A DNA stretch of 64,000 nt from Neoarius graeffei. Its lineage: Eukaryota > Chordata > Actinopteri > Siluriformes > Ariidae. Position 1 is the stretch's first letter; every line of letters begins with the position of its first letter. Both the position numbers and the translations under genes were made by a program. The stretch covers positions 38,576,943 through 38,640,942 of the forward strand of contig NC_083571.1 of assembly GCF_027579695.1 (NCBI RefSeq), read 5' to 3'. The notes beneath the pieces are model-generated. The model was not told the DNA's origin, did no database searches, and was given only the letters and a program-made list of their open reading frames with translations. Below are positions 50,640-63,400 of the stretch, piece by piece.

Positions 50640-53600
50640 CCATCAAGTATACAGCCCTAAAGATGAGGGAAACAACGGACTACAGCCCAAAAGACGAGGG
50701 AAATGACTGACAACAGCCCTAAAGACAATGGAGACCACTGACTACAGTTATAAAGATGAGGCAGACAACTGACGATAGTCATAAAGACGAGGCAGATGAC
50801 CGACTACAGCCATAAAGATGAGGGAAATGAGTGACTACAGCCATAAAGACATGGGAAATGACTGACTACAGCCATAAAGACATGGGAAATGACTGACTAC
50901 AGCCATAAAGACATGGGAAATGACTGACTACAGTCATAAAGACAAGGTGGACGACCGACTACAGCCATGAAGATGAGGCGGACAAACGTCTACAGCCATA
51001 AAGATGAGGGAAATGGCTGACTACCACCATAAAGACGAGGGAAATGACGACTACCATTGTAAAGACGAGGCAGACGAATGCCTACAGCCGTAAAGATGAG
51101 GCAGACGAACAACTACAGCCGTAAACACAAGGTGGATGACCAACTACAGCCGTAAAGACGAGGCGGACAAAGGACTACAGCCATAAAGACAAAGGAAATG
51201 ACTGACTACAGCCATAAAGACAAGGTGGACAACCAACTACAGCTTTAAAGATGAGGTGGACAAACGAGTACAGCCGTAAAGACAAGGGAAATGGCCAACT
51301 ACCACCATAAAGACGAGGGAAATGACTGAATACCGCTGTAAAGCCAAGGCAGACAAATGACTACAGCCGTAAAGATGAGGCAGACGAACAACTACAGCCA
51401 TAAATATGAGGGAAACGACCAACTACAGCCATAAATATTAGGCGGACGACAGAATACAGCCATAAAGATGAGGCGGATGACTGACTACGGCCATAAAGAA
51501 GAGGGAAACGACTGACTACAGCCATAAAGATGAGGCGGACGACCAAACACAGCCGTAAAGATGAGGAGGATGACTGACTACAGCTGTAAAGATGATGGAA
51601 ACAACTGACTACAGCAGTAAATACAAGGGAAACGAACAACTACAGCCTTAAAGATGAAGTGAATGACTGACTACAGTTGTAAAGATGAGGTGGACGACCG
51701 AATACAGCCGTAAAGATGAGGGGGACGACTGAGTACCGCCGTAAAGATGAGGGAAACAAATGACTACAGCCATAAAGATGAGGGAAATGACGGACTATGC
51801 TGTAAAGATGAGGCAGAGAAATGACTACAGCCGTAAAGATGAGGCAAATGAATGACTACAGCCGTAAAGACGAGGGAAATGACTGACTACAGCCATAAAG
51901 ACGAGGGAAATGACTGACTACAGCCATAAAGACGAGGGAAATGACTGACTACAGCCATAAAGACAAGGGAAATGACTGACTACAGCCGTAAAGACAAGGT
52001 GGACAACCGACTACAGCTTTAAAGGTGAGGCGGACAAATGAGTACAGCCATAAATACGAGGGAAATGGCTGAATACTGCCATAAAGATGAGGCAGACAAA
52101 TGACTACAGCTGTAACGATGAGGCAGACGAACAACTATAGCCATAAAGATGAAGGAAACAACTGACTACAGCCGTAAAGATGAGGTGGACGACCGAAGAC
52201 AGCCATAAAGATAAGGCTGATGACTGACTACAGCTGTAAAGATGAGGGAAATTACTGACTAGAGCAGTAAAGACAAGGGCAACAAATGACTACAGCCTTA
52301 AAGACGAAGTGAATGACTGAATACACCCGTAAAGATGAGGTGGATGACTGAATACAGCCGTAAAGATGAGGGGGACGACTGACTACAGCCGTAAAGACAA
52401 GGGAACCAAATGACTACAGCCATAAAGACGAAGTGGACGACTGACTACAGCCTTAAAGACAAGGGAAACAAACAACTACAGCCTTAAAGGTGACATGAAT
52501 GACCGACTACAGCCATAAAGCTGAGGCAGACGACCGAATACAGCCATAAAGATGAGGCAGACAACTGATTACAGCCATATAGATGAGGGAAACGCCTGAC
52601 TACAGCTGTAAAAATGAAGTGGATGACCGATTACAGCCATAAAGATGTGGCGGACAACCGGCTACAGTCATAAAGATGAGGGAAACAACCAATTACAGCT
52701 GTAAAGATGAGGGGAACGACTGACTACAGCCATAAAGACAAAGGAAATGACTGACTACAGCCATAAAGTCAAGGCAGATGACAGCCATAAAGATGATGTG
52801 GACGACTAACTACAGCCGTAAAGATGAGGAGAAAGACTGACTACAACCGTAAAGACGAGGGAAATGACTGACTACAACTGTAAAGATGAGGCGGATGACC
52901 GAATACAACCATAAAGATGAGGGCAATGACCGACTACAGCCGTAAAGACGAACCGCACGACAGATGACAGTCGTAAAGACAAAGTGGACGACTGACTACA
53001 GCTGTAAAGACGAGGCAGATGAATGACTACAGCCATAAAGATGAAGCAGACGACAGATGACAGTTGTAAAGACGACGCAGACAACTGACTACAGCCTTAA
53101 ACATGAGGGAAATGACCGACTACAGCCGTGAATATGAGGCAGCTGACGGAATACAGCCATAAAAAGGAGGCATACAACTGACTACAGCCGTAAACATGAA
53201 GTGGACGACCAACTACAGCCAAAAGATGAGGTGGACAACTGACTACAGCCATAAAGAGGAGGCAGTCAAATGACTACAGCCGTAAACACAAAGTGGATGA
53301 CCGACTACAGCCGTAAAGACGAGGCGGACAACTGACTACAGCCATAAAGACAAGTGAAACAACCAACTAGAGCCATAAAGTCGGGGCAGATGATAAATGA
53401 CAGCCATAAATACGAGGTAGATGACCAACTACAGCCGTAAAGACAAGGGAAACGACAGACTACAGCTGTAACGACAAAGGAAATGACAGACTACAGCTGT
53501 AAAGACAAGGGAAATGACCAACTACAACTGTAAAGAAGAGGCAGATGACAAACTACAGCCATAAAGACGAGGTGGACAACAGAATCCAGCCATAAAGATG

Positions 53601-53880
53601 AGGCAGACAACTGACTACAGCCGTAAACACAAAGCAGACAACCGACTACAGCTGTAAAGACAAGGTGGATGACTGACTACAGCCGTAAAGACAAGGTGGA
53701 CAACCGACTACAGTTATAAAGACGAGGCAGATGACAGATGACAGCCGTAAAGACCAGGTGGATGCCCAACTACAGCCGTAAAGATGAGGAGAATGACCAA
53801 CTACAGTCAAAAAGGGAAGGGAAATGACCGACTACAGCTGTAAAGACGAGGCAGACAAATGACTACAGCCATAAAACAAT
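50640..53880. repeat. Minisatellite with a 31-bp unit, about 100 copies
   Basis: Unit GACTACAGCCATAAAGACGA plus GGGAAATGACT with variants (GGCGGACGACC, GTAAAGATGAGG). 31 is not a multiple of three, so frames stay short. Copies are 70-95 percent alike; locally homogeneous groups (for example 51850-51990) show recent local amplification. Confidence 0.95.
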
Positions 53881-53996
53881 ATAAAACAATAGGAAGTCAA
53901 CAGGGGGTAGAAAGGGTGTGGGGCAAATCATCACAATATTTCCAACAGGGCTGTGAAAAATGTGTGACTGTTCCACATTAGCTTATTAGCATTAGC

Positions 53997-54035
<39 letters not shown>

Positions 54036-54414
54036 ATTGACAGGAAGGGAGATTTGGGTAGAATTCAATTTTGGTTTGCTCGTGCCTGGGGGGGCAATTA
54101 AGAATGAAGCATATACGAGGACAGGGTAGGCAGAATAATTACACACACACACACACACACACACACCGAAAGTGGAGAAACAAAAGAAAGATGGACGGAA
54201 AGGTTATTGCAGAGAATATGAGAGAGCAAGAGACAGATGCCTGAGAGAGAGAGAGAGATTTACACGGATCGAATAGTAAACAGAAGCTGTTTGAATATCT
54301 TGTTGATGACACACACACACACACACGTACCCACGCGCGCACACACAGACAAATGTACCAGTCAGACAGCTAAACTCGGCCGAGTCTCTGGGGTTCTCTG
54401 AGGTTGAGCTAACA

Positions 54415-54472
<58 letters not shown>

Positions 54473-54960
54473 CATGTCTGTGTATCTGTTTGAAATGTGT
54501 GTGTCCGAGTGTGTAAGAGATGTCTGTGAGACATCTGTGAGATGTTTGTTTATCAGTATGTGTGTCAATGTGTGTCAGATAAGTGTGTGTGTGAGATTAA
54601 GGTGATTGAGAAGTGTGTGTCTTGGTGTGCGAGATATGTGTGCATGCCTGTGTGTTTGAGATGTGTGTGTGTGTGTGTGTTCCAGCTGTGAACTTGACAC
54701 GCCTTGTGCACCCAGCCCTGGACAGCTGCCTCAGCGGGCTCAGAAATGTGACAACCTGTCCAAGAGACACAGCTTGCACACTGTGTGTGTGTGTGTGTGT
54801 GTTTGTGTGCACGAATACATATATTATCTGTTTCACTGGAAACGAGACTCTCAGATAAATATTTAAATGTGTATAAGTTATATTCTAATTTAGAGCCTTC
54901 CCTGGGTACAAACGGTCAGGGCTTAATTTAACTGGATCAGCCAATCAAAGGTTTGCTCAT
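53881..54960. repeat. Microsatellite-rich spacer
   Basis: (TG) at 53998-54032, (CA) at 54140-54166, (CA) at 54309-54326, (TG) at 54418-54468, (TG) near 54664-54680 and (TG) at 54783-54802, in otherwise unremarkable sequence. No gene recognised. Confidence 0.85.
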
Positions 54961-54989
54961 CTCACATCTTACTAGTTTCTTTTGTTTCT

Positions 54990-56530
54990 TTTGCATGATA
55001 TACTGCTTCCCAGATGGGCGTGTCTGAGTGAGATAGATGGACATGCCAAGTGAGATAGATGGGCATATCTGAGTGAGACAGATGGGGTGAGTTTGACTGA
55101 GACAGATGGGGCGAGTCTGAGTGAGACAGAAGGGGCATGAGAATAAGACAGATGGGGCGTGTCTGAGTGACACAGATTGGGCAAATCTGAGTAAGACAGA
55201 TGGGGCGTGTCTGAGTGAGATAGATGGGGGAGTCTGAATGAGACAGATGGGGCATGTCTGAGTGAGACAGATGGGGCGAGTCTGAGTGAGACAGATGGGG
55301 CGAGTCTGAGTGAGACAGATGGGGCGGGTCTGAGTGAGACAGATGGGGTGAGTCTGAGTGAGACAGATGGGGTGAGTCTGACTGAAACTGATGGGGTGAA
55401 TATGAGTAAGACAGACAGGGCAAGGGGAAGCATGGTGGTGTAGTGGTTAGCGCTGTCGCCTCACAGCAAGAAGGTCTGGGTTCGAGCCCTGTGGCCGGCG
55501 AGGGCCTTTCTGTGTGGAGTTTGCATGTTCTCCCCCTGTCTGCATGGGTTTCCTCTGGGTGCTCCGGTTTCCTCCACAGTCCAAAGACATGCAGGTTAGG
55601 TTAACTGGTGACTCTAAATTGACCGTAGGTGTGAATGTGAGTGTGAATGGTTGTCTGTGTCTATGTGTCAACCCTGTGATGACCTGGCGACTTGTCCAGG
55701 GTGTACCCCGCCTTTCGCCCATAGTCAGCTGGGATAGGCTCCAGCTTGCCTGTGACCCTGTAGAACAGAATAAAGCAGCTAGAGATAATGAGATGAGATG
55801 AAACAGGGCGAGACCAATTGTGACAGATGAGGCGAGTCTGACTGAGACAGATGGGGCGTGTCTGAATAAGACAGATAGAGCATGTGAGTAAGACAGATGG
55901 GGCGTGTCTGAATGAGACAGATGGGGCATGTCTGAGTGAGACAGATGGGGTGTGTCTGATACAGATCGGGCGTGTCTGATTGAGACAGATGAGGCGTGTT
56001 TGAGTGAGACAGTTGAGGCGTGTCTAACAGGGACTGATGGGGCATGTTTGATTGAGACAGATGGGGCATGTGAATAAGACAGATGGGGCATGTATTTAAG
56101 ACAGATGCATTGTTTCTGAATGAGACACATGGGGCGTATTTGAGTGAGACAATTGAGGCATGTCTGACAGACAGATGGGCTGTGTCTGACTGAGACAGAT
56201 GGGGCATGTCTGAGTGAAACAGATGTTGTGTGAGAATAAGACAGATGGGGCATGTCTGGGTGAGACAGACAGGGCAAATCTGACTGAAACAGATAGGGTG
56301 AATCTGAGTAAGACAGATATTGCAAGTCTGACTGAGACAGATGGGGCATGTGAGCAAGACAGATCTGATGTGTCTGAATGAGACAGATGGGGCATGTCTG
56401 ACTGATACAGATGGGGCATATCTGATTGAGACAGATGGGATGTGTTTGAGTGAGACAATTGAGGCATGTCTAACAGAGACAGATGAGGCATATTTGAGTG
56501 AGACAGATGGGGCATGTCTGAGTGAGATAG
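54990..56530. repeat. 24-bp-unit minisatellite, left arm
   Basis: Unit GAGACAGATGGGGCGTGTCTGAGT with variants. 24 bp is eight codons, and the minus strand reads cycles such as HLSHSDTP and SVSLRHAP, producing artefactual frames of 150-300 codons. Interrupted by a SINE at 55435-55802. Confidence 0.95.
55435..55802 (+). mobile_element. tRNA-derived SINE, full-length copy (i)
   Basis: Same family as 10510-10897, with head GGAAGCATGGTGGTGTAGTGG. Flanks ACAGGGCAAG (55425-55434) and ACAGGGCGAG (55803-55812) are a target duplication with one change. It lies within the 24-bp minisatellite. Confidence 0.92.
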
Positions 56531-59500
56531 ATGCTGCTTATGGCAGTCTGTCATGGCCAATGATGACGTTTCATCTTCCTCCCCTCCGACGTCCATCCCC
56601 TCGATGCCTTCCATGGGCCCACGTGTGAGAAAGGAGACCATTGTGGGACCCAGAAATCCGGGGGCAGATGGTGCAAGGGAAGACACCGGCTGGGGCAGTT
56701 GGGTGGAATCTTCGGGCTGTGCGCTTCTCCTCCCGGTCTCTTGTGCGCTTCTCCTCAAAGTGCTGGACTCCATTCTTGACTGTGCTCCTCCAAGTAGTCC
56801 GGTTGGAGGCAAGTGTCTCAAGGTCTCCGGGAGGGATGCCGCATGCATTCAGGGATGACTTCAGATGGTCCTTCCATCTCTTCTTTGGGCGCCCACGGGG
56901 ATGCTTGCCTTTAGCAAGTTTGCCGTAGAGGACCAGGCGAGGAAGGCAAGAGGAGTGCATGCAGATGACGTGTCCAGTCCATCGAAGGAGGATGGACTCG
57001 ATGCTGGAAGATCCTGCAGTGCTGAGGATCTTGGTGTGCGGGACGCAATCTTCCCAGGTGAGGCCAAGGATGCGTTGAAAGCATCGGATGTGGAAGGCTT
57101 CCAACATCTTGACTTGCCTCCTGTATAGGGTCCAGGCCTCACATCCATACAGGAGGGTAGAGATGCAGATGACATGGTAGACTTTGTCTTGATTCACAGG
57201 TGATGATTCATGAAGACATGTTTGCGAAGACGCCCGAAAGCGGAGGACACTTGGCGGATGCAGTTCATGATCTCCCTGTCCAGGGAGGCGTCGTTCAAGA
57301 TGATGCTCCCCAAGTAGGTGAACGAGTCTGTATGCTCCAGAGCTTGAGTACCAGTGGTGATTGCCACCGGAGGTTGGTTGTGGTAGAAGGACGTCTGTAG
57401 GGTGAGAGTTTTGGGGACATTGACCAGGAGTCCAATTCTACGATAGGCTTCCTGTAAGGACACAATGATCCTTTGGAGGCCCACTGTAGACAAGGAGACA
57501 CCGGTGCCACCATCAGCATACTGGAGCTCTACAACAATAACGGATTGGGTCTTTGTAGTGGCAGAGAGGCATCAAAGGTTGAAGACATTTCCTTTGAGCC
57601 TGTAGCGGATCCATAGTCCATCAGTGCATTCAATGGCATTTCTGGAGAGGAGGGTGATGGTGACAAGGTAGATGTTAAAGAGTACCAGAGTGAGAACACA
57701 TCCCTGTTTCACTCCCACAGAGACTTCAAAGGCATGAGAGGTTTCACCTCCAACAAGGATCTTCGCTCGCATGACTTCATGAAACTGACGGAGGATAGTC
57801 AGGAACGTCAGCAGACATCTGAACTTCTGCAGCAAGCTCCAGAGAAGTGAGCGATTGACAGTGTCAAATGCCTTTGTAAGGTCGATAAAGGCGAAGTTGA
57901 TGTCTTTCTGATGCTCACAAGCTTTCTCAAGAAGTTGACAAGCGACAAAGATCATATCAATGGTGCATCTCTCTGCACAAATGCTAGCTTGGGATTCAGG
58001 GAGAACTCACTCAGTGACGTGGACAATGAGTCTGTGGAGCATGACGCGAGCAAGGATCTTGCTGGCAACGACCAAGAGGGAGATACCATGGCTGTTGCCA
58101 CATGTGGAGCAGTCTCCCATCTTTTTGTAGATGGTCATGATTGTGGAGTGCTTCCAGGTATCTGGGATCTTGCCCTGACATCAGCAAATGGAGAAGAAGT
58201 TGGTGAGTTTGACAAGGAGGTAGGGACCCCCATACTTGTAGATTTCTCCAGGGATGCTGTCTTCTCCAGGTGCCTTGTTGTTTTTCAGAGATTCCACGGC
58301 ATGATGTACCTCGTCGAGGGTGGGAACACTGTCAAGTTCCGGAACTTGAGGAAGGGTGGGGAGTTCATCCAGAACCGTAGGGTCAAAGGGGTTGACCCTG
58401 TTCAGAAGCTCCTGGAAATGTTGGACCCAGCGCTTGAGGATCTGCTGCTTTTCTTTGAGGAGTGCCGTGCCGTCTGTGGAATGTACAGGAGCCATGGTGT
58501 GTCGAGTTGGACCGTAGATGCCCTTGATGGCATTGTAGAACTCATGGATCTTGTTGTCATCAGCAAAGCATTGAATTTCTTCAGCTTTCTTGACCCACCA
58601 TGCATTTTGTATCTGGCAAAGTCTGCGTTGTGTCTCTGATCTTGCAGTCTTCCACTTCCATAGGAGTTCGGTGGATGCGGGGTTGCTGAGGTGGGCTTGC
58701 ACAGCTACGTTCTTCAAAGCGCGTAGGGGAAGTATTTCCTCCAAAACTTCGTCGAACCAGTCTGGGTTCTTCCTCCATGTGAGTCCCAGGACATCTCTGG
58801 AGGATTTCTGGAGGACTTCAAGGAGCGAGGACCGGAGCTCTTCAATATCAGGCTTGATTCTTGTATCCTCAGGTGGGAGGTTGTTCAGCTCGTTTCGGAG
58901 CTTCTCTCTGAGAACTTGTCTGATGGAGATGTTGTTGAGGGCCTTCACATTCAGACGAGGCTTCACTTGTTGCTTCCTTGCAGGCGGATGGAGGAGGACA
59001 TTGAGGAAGCTTCATACCAGACGATGGTCTGTCCAGAAACTCGGCACCTCGTTGGACATGGGTGATCTGGACCTCATGGATGTCACAATGGTGCACGATG
59101 ATGTAATCCGAAAGATGCTAGTTTTTGGAGCGTGGGTGCATCCATGTGGTCTTCACTTTCTTCGGGAGTTGTGTTTGTGACGCACAGCTGGTGGTCTGCG
59201 CAGAGAAACACAGGCCATTGGCATTCATGTTTCCAGATCCATGTCTTCCAATGATACCATCCCAGACAATGTGGTCGCATCTGACTCAGGCATTGAAATC
59301 CCAGAGGATAGCGATTTTGTCTACTGCAGGAGTACAGTGAAGAACTTTGTCCAGCAAGGCATAGAAGTCATCTTTGACCTCATCTTCAGAGTCCAGCTTG
59401 GGGGCGTATGCACTGATGAGGGTCATATAGGATCCCTTTGCCAGAGGTATGCAGAGAGTCATGAGTCTTGGGCTGATGCCAACTGGAGATTTGGGAAGGC

Positions 59501-60465
59501 AGGGGAGGAGATCATTTCTGATGGCGAGCCCAATGCCATGGATCCTGGGCTCCATTGCTGGAAGGCCTCTCCAGAAGAATGTATATCCAGCAGAAGTTTC
59601 CGTGAGGGAGCCTTCATCAGCGAACCTTATCTCACTGAGTGCACAGATGTCCACCCTGTAGCGCTGAATTTCCGAAGCAACGAGGGCTGTATGATGTGGG
59701 GGCTGGTTTGTTGTTGTAGAGTCCAGGAACATTCTCACATTCCAAGCAGCAAGGATGAGTTTTTTGGTTGAAGATTTCAAAGTATTGCGACCACAGGAAG
59801 GGATGGCTCGTCAGGTGTGGTTTCCTGACCAAGCTGATGGGGACAAGCTTTGTTTAGGGCACCTTTTCTAGCCCCTTCCCCAGATTGAGGTGGGCAGTGC
59901 TGTCCCTAAAGAGGGCTGCACCAGACACCATGGCAGGACACAAACCTGGTACTTGTCCCAGGTGTACCAGGACACAGTCATCACACCAAGGCTGCCTCCG
60001 TATGGGTTCCATGCTAAAAACTTCCTCCACCATCTTGTAGCTGTTCCCATCATGTGTTGCCCATCGCTGAAGGACTTGTGGATGACATAGAAAGGGAAGG
60101 ACTTGAAAGAGGAGGTAGATGAGAGAGCCTGCAGGAAGATTTGTTGATAATGGTGGTGGCAAGCTTGTGCAATTCCCACCCGCACCACTTGACTCCACAG
60201 CAGCGATCCGATGGCCGGCCATAGGGCAAGACGATTGGGCTGGTGAGGAGCTGCACCACTGATGCTGGTTCCCTCATGGAGCGGGGTGCCAGAGCTCCTT
60301 TGGCCACATTGTTTCGGGGTTCCAGCCAAGCCTTCATGGCTACCATGGCAGCGCCAGGGCACACGAACTCCCCACCGTACTTCCACTTGGCTGGCAGTCC
60401 ATTACTTTGATACGTTGCCCACAGGGGGATGATGTGAACGTGGAGTTGAACTTCTCCCCCAGCGT
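56531..60465 (-). mobile_element. LINE 3: non-LTR retrotransposon with endonuclease, RT and a C-terminal Cys/His region
   Basis: Minus strand, flanked on both sides by the 24-bp minisatellite. Order: 5' region 60465-59790, endonuclease, RT, C-terminal domain, 3' end GTCATGGC-type sequence at about 56535. About 3.9 kb. The clade is not assigned; the proteins resemble those often annotated as craniofacial development protein 2-like in automatic pipelines, which are LINE products. Confidence 0.88.
56571..59780 (-). pseudogene. LINE 3 ORF2 (endonuclease-RT-zinc-finger-like end), multiply frameshifted
   Basis: Endonuclease from 59780: LILAAWNVRMFLD, RYRVDICALSEIRFADEGSL, YTFFWRG, GIGLAIRNDLL, TLISAYAPKLDSEDEVKDDFY, KIAILWDFNA (the GDFN-type site, here WDFN), then in other frames DGIIGRHGSGNMNANG and KTTWMHPRSKNWHLSDYIIV. 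RT: 58966-58181 (LKNNKAPGEDSIPGEIYKYGG), 57955-57572 (FAFIDLTKAFDTVNRSLLW, VGVKQGCVLTLVLFNIYL), then QYADGGTGVSL where YADD is expected. C-terminal part 57197-56571: LLYGCEAWTLYRRQ, RWTGHVICM, GRPKKRWKDHLKSSL, and CTICPRISGSHNGLLSHTWAH, a C2H2-like motif. Frame changes at 59286, 58181, 57572 and 57194 make it inactive. Confidence 0.88.
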
Positions 60466-63400
60466 GAGATAGATGGGGCAGGTGAATAAGACAGATAGGA
60501 CATGTGATTAAGACAGATGTGGTGTTTCTGAATGAGACAGATGGGGCGTGTTTGAGTGAGACAGATGGGTGATGTTTGAGTGAGACAATTGGGGCATGTC
60601 TAACTGAGACAGATGGGGCGAGTCTGACTGAGAGAGATGGGGCAAGTCTGAATAAGACAGATGGGGCATGTGTGAGTGAGACAGATGGGGCATGTCTAAC
60701 TGAGACAGATGGGGCGAGTCTGACCGAGAGAGATGGGGTGAGTCTGAATAAGACAGATGGGGCATGTGTGAGTGAGACAGATGGAGCATGTGAATAAGAA
60801 AGATGGGGAATGTGATGAAGACAGATGCGGCATTTCTGAGTGAGACAAATGGGGCATGTGATTAAGAAAGATTGGGTGTTTCTGAGTGAGACAGATGGGG
60901 CATGCCTGACTGAGGCAGATGGGGTGAGTCTGAATAAGACAGATGGGGCGTGTGAATAAGACAAATGGGGAATGTGATTAAAACAGATGTGGCATGTTGA
61001 TTAAGACAAATGGGGCATGTCTTACTTTAACAGATGGGACATGACTGACTGAGACAGATGGGGCATGTGAATAAGACAGATGGGGAATGTGATTAAGACA
61101 GATGCGGCGTGTTTGAGTGAGACAGATGGGGCGTGTTTGATTAAGACAAATGGGACATGTCTGACTGAGAGAGATGGGGCATGTCTTACTGAGACAGATG
61201 GGGCATCTCTGAGTGAGCCAGATGGGATGTGTCTGAGTGAGACAGATGGGGCGTGTCTGAGTGAGACAGATGGGGTGTGTCTGAGTGAGACAGATGGGGT
61301 GTGTCTGATTGAGACTGATGGGTCATGTCTGAGTGAGACAGATGTGGCATGTCTGAGTGAGACAGATGGGGCGTACCTGAGTGAGACAGATGGGATGTGT
61401 CTCATTGAGACAGATGGGGCATGTGTATAAGACAGATGGGGCATGTTTGAGTAAGACAGATGGGGCCTGTCTGAGTGAGACAATTGGGGCGTGTCTGGCT
61501 GAGACAGCTAGTATGAGTCTGAGTGAGACAGATGGGGTGTGTCTGAGTTAGACAGATGGGGCATGTCTGACTGGTACAGATGCGGTGTGTCTGAGTGAGA
61601 TAGATGGGGCATGTGAGTGAAAGAGATGGGGTGTGTCTGACTGAGACAGATGCGATGTGTCTGGCTGAAGCAGATGGGGCATGTGAGTGAGACAGATGGG
61701 GTGTGTCTGAGTAAGACAGATGGGGCAGGTCTGACTGAGACAGATGAGGCATCTCTGAGTGAGACAGATGGGGTGTGTCTGACTGAGACAGATGGGGGGT
61801 GACCGAGTGAGCCAGATGGGGCATGTCTGAGTGAGACAGTTGGGGCATGTGATTTAGACAGATGGGGCATGTGAATAAGACAGATAGGGAATGAGATTAA
61901 GACAGATACATCATGTTTGAGTGAGACAGATGGGGCGTGTTTGAGTGAGACAGTTGGGGTGTGTCTGACTGAGACAAATGGGGCATGTCTGAATGAGAGA
62001 GATGGGGCATGTCTTACTGAAACAAATTGGGCATATCTGAGTGAGACAGGTGAGGCATGTCTGACTGAGCCAGATGGGGCATGTCTGAGTGAGAGAGAGA
62101 TGGGGCATGTCTGACTGAGAGAGATGGGGCATGTCTTACTGAGACAGATGGGGCATGTGTGAATAAAACAGATATGGTGAGTCTGAATAAGACAGATAGG
62201 GTGATTCTATGTGAGACAGATGGGGTGTTTTTGACTCAGACAATTGGGGCATGTCTGACTGAGACAGATGGGGCATGTCTTATGTGAGACAGATGGGGCT
62301 TGTTCGACTGAGACATTTAGGGCATGTCTGACTGAGAAAGATGAGGCGATTCTGAATAAGACAGATGGGGCATGCATGACTGAGGCAGATAGGGCATGTT
62401 TGAGTAAGATAAATGGGGCATGTCTGACTGAGACAGATTGTGTGTGTCTGACTGAGACAGATGGGGCCTGTCTGAGTGAGGCAATTGGGGCATGTCTGAC
62501 TGAGACATATAGGACAAGTCTGACTGAGACAGATGGGGCATGTCTGACTTGGACAGATTTGGCATGTCTGAGGGAGACAGATGGCACATATCTGAGTCTG
62601 ACAGATGGGACATGTCTGAGTCAGACAGATGGGACATGTCTGAGTCAGACAGATGGAACTTGTCTGACTGAAACAGATGGGGCTTGTCTGACTGAGACAG
62701 ATGGGGCATGTGAATAAGTCAAATGGGGCATGTTTGAGTAAGATAGATGGGGCATGTCTGAGGGAGACAGATGGGACATGTCTGAGTCTGACCAGGAGAG
62801 ACAGATGGGGCCTGTCTGAATGAGGCAATTGGGGCATGTCTGACTGAGACATATAGGACGAGTCTGACTGAGACAGATGGGGTGTGTCTGAGTCAGACAG
62901 ATGGGGCGGGTCTGACTTGGACAGATTTGGCGTGTCTGAGGGAGACAGATGGGGCATGTGTATAAGACTGATGTGGCATGTTTGAGTAAGACAGATGGGG
63001 CATGTCTGACTGAGACAGATAGGGCCTGTCTGAGTGAGACAATAAGGTCTTGTCTGACTGAGACAGATAGGACGAGTCTGACTGAGACAGATAGGACGAG
63101 TCTGACTGAGACAGATGGGGTGTGTCTGAGTCAGACAGATGAGGCATGTCTGACTTGGACAGATGGGCCATGTCTGAGTGAGACAAATGGGGTGTGTCTG
63201 AGTGAGACAGATGGGGCATTTTTGACTGAGGCAATTGGGGCATGTCTGACTGAGACAGATGGGGCATGTGAATAAGACAGACCATGTGAGTAAGACAGAT
63301 GAGGCATGTCTGAGTCAGATAGATGGGGTGTGTTTGAGTGACACAATTGGGGCATGTGAATCAGACAGATCGGGCTTGTCTGACTGAGACAGATGGGGCG

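Noticed and set aside
50640-53880. Possible repeat-and-spacer array
   Set aside because: All parts of the 31-bp unit repeat. There is no distinct spacer, so it is a minisatellite.
56571-59780. A craniofacial development protein 2-like host gene
   Set aside because: The endonuclease and RT motifs show that it is a LINE. That name is a common automatic mis-annotation.
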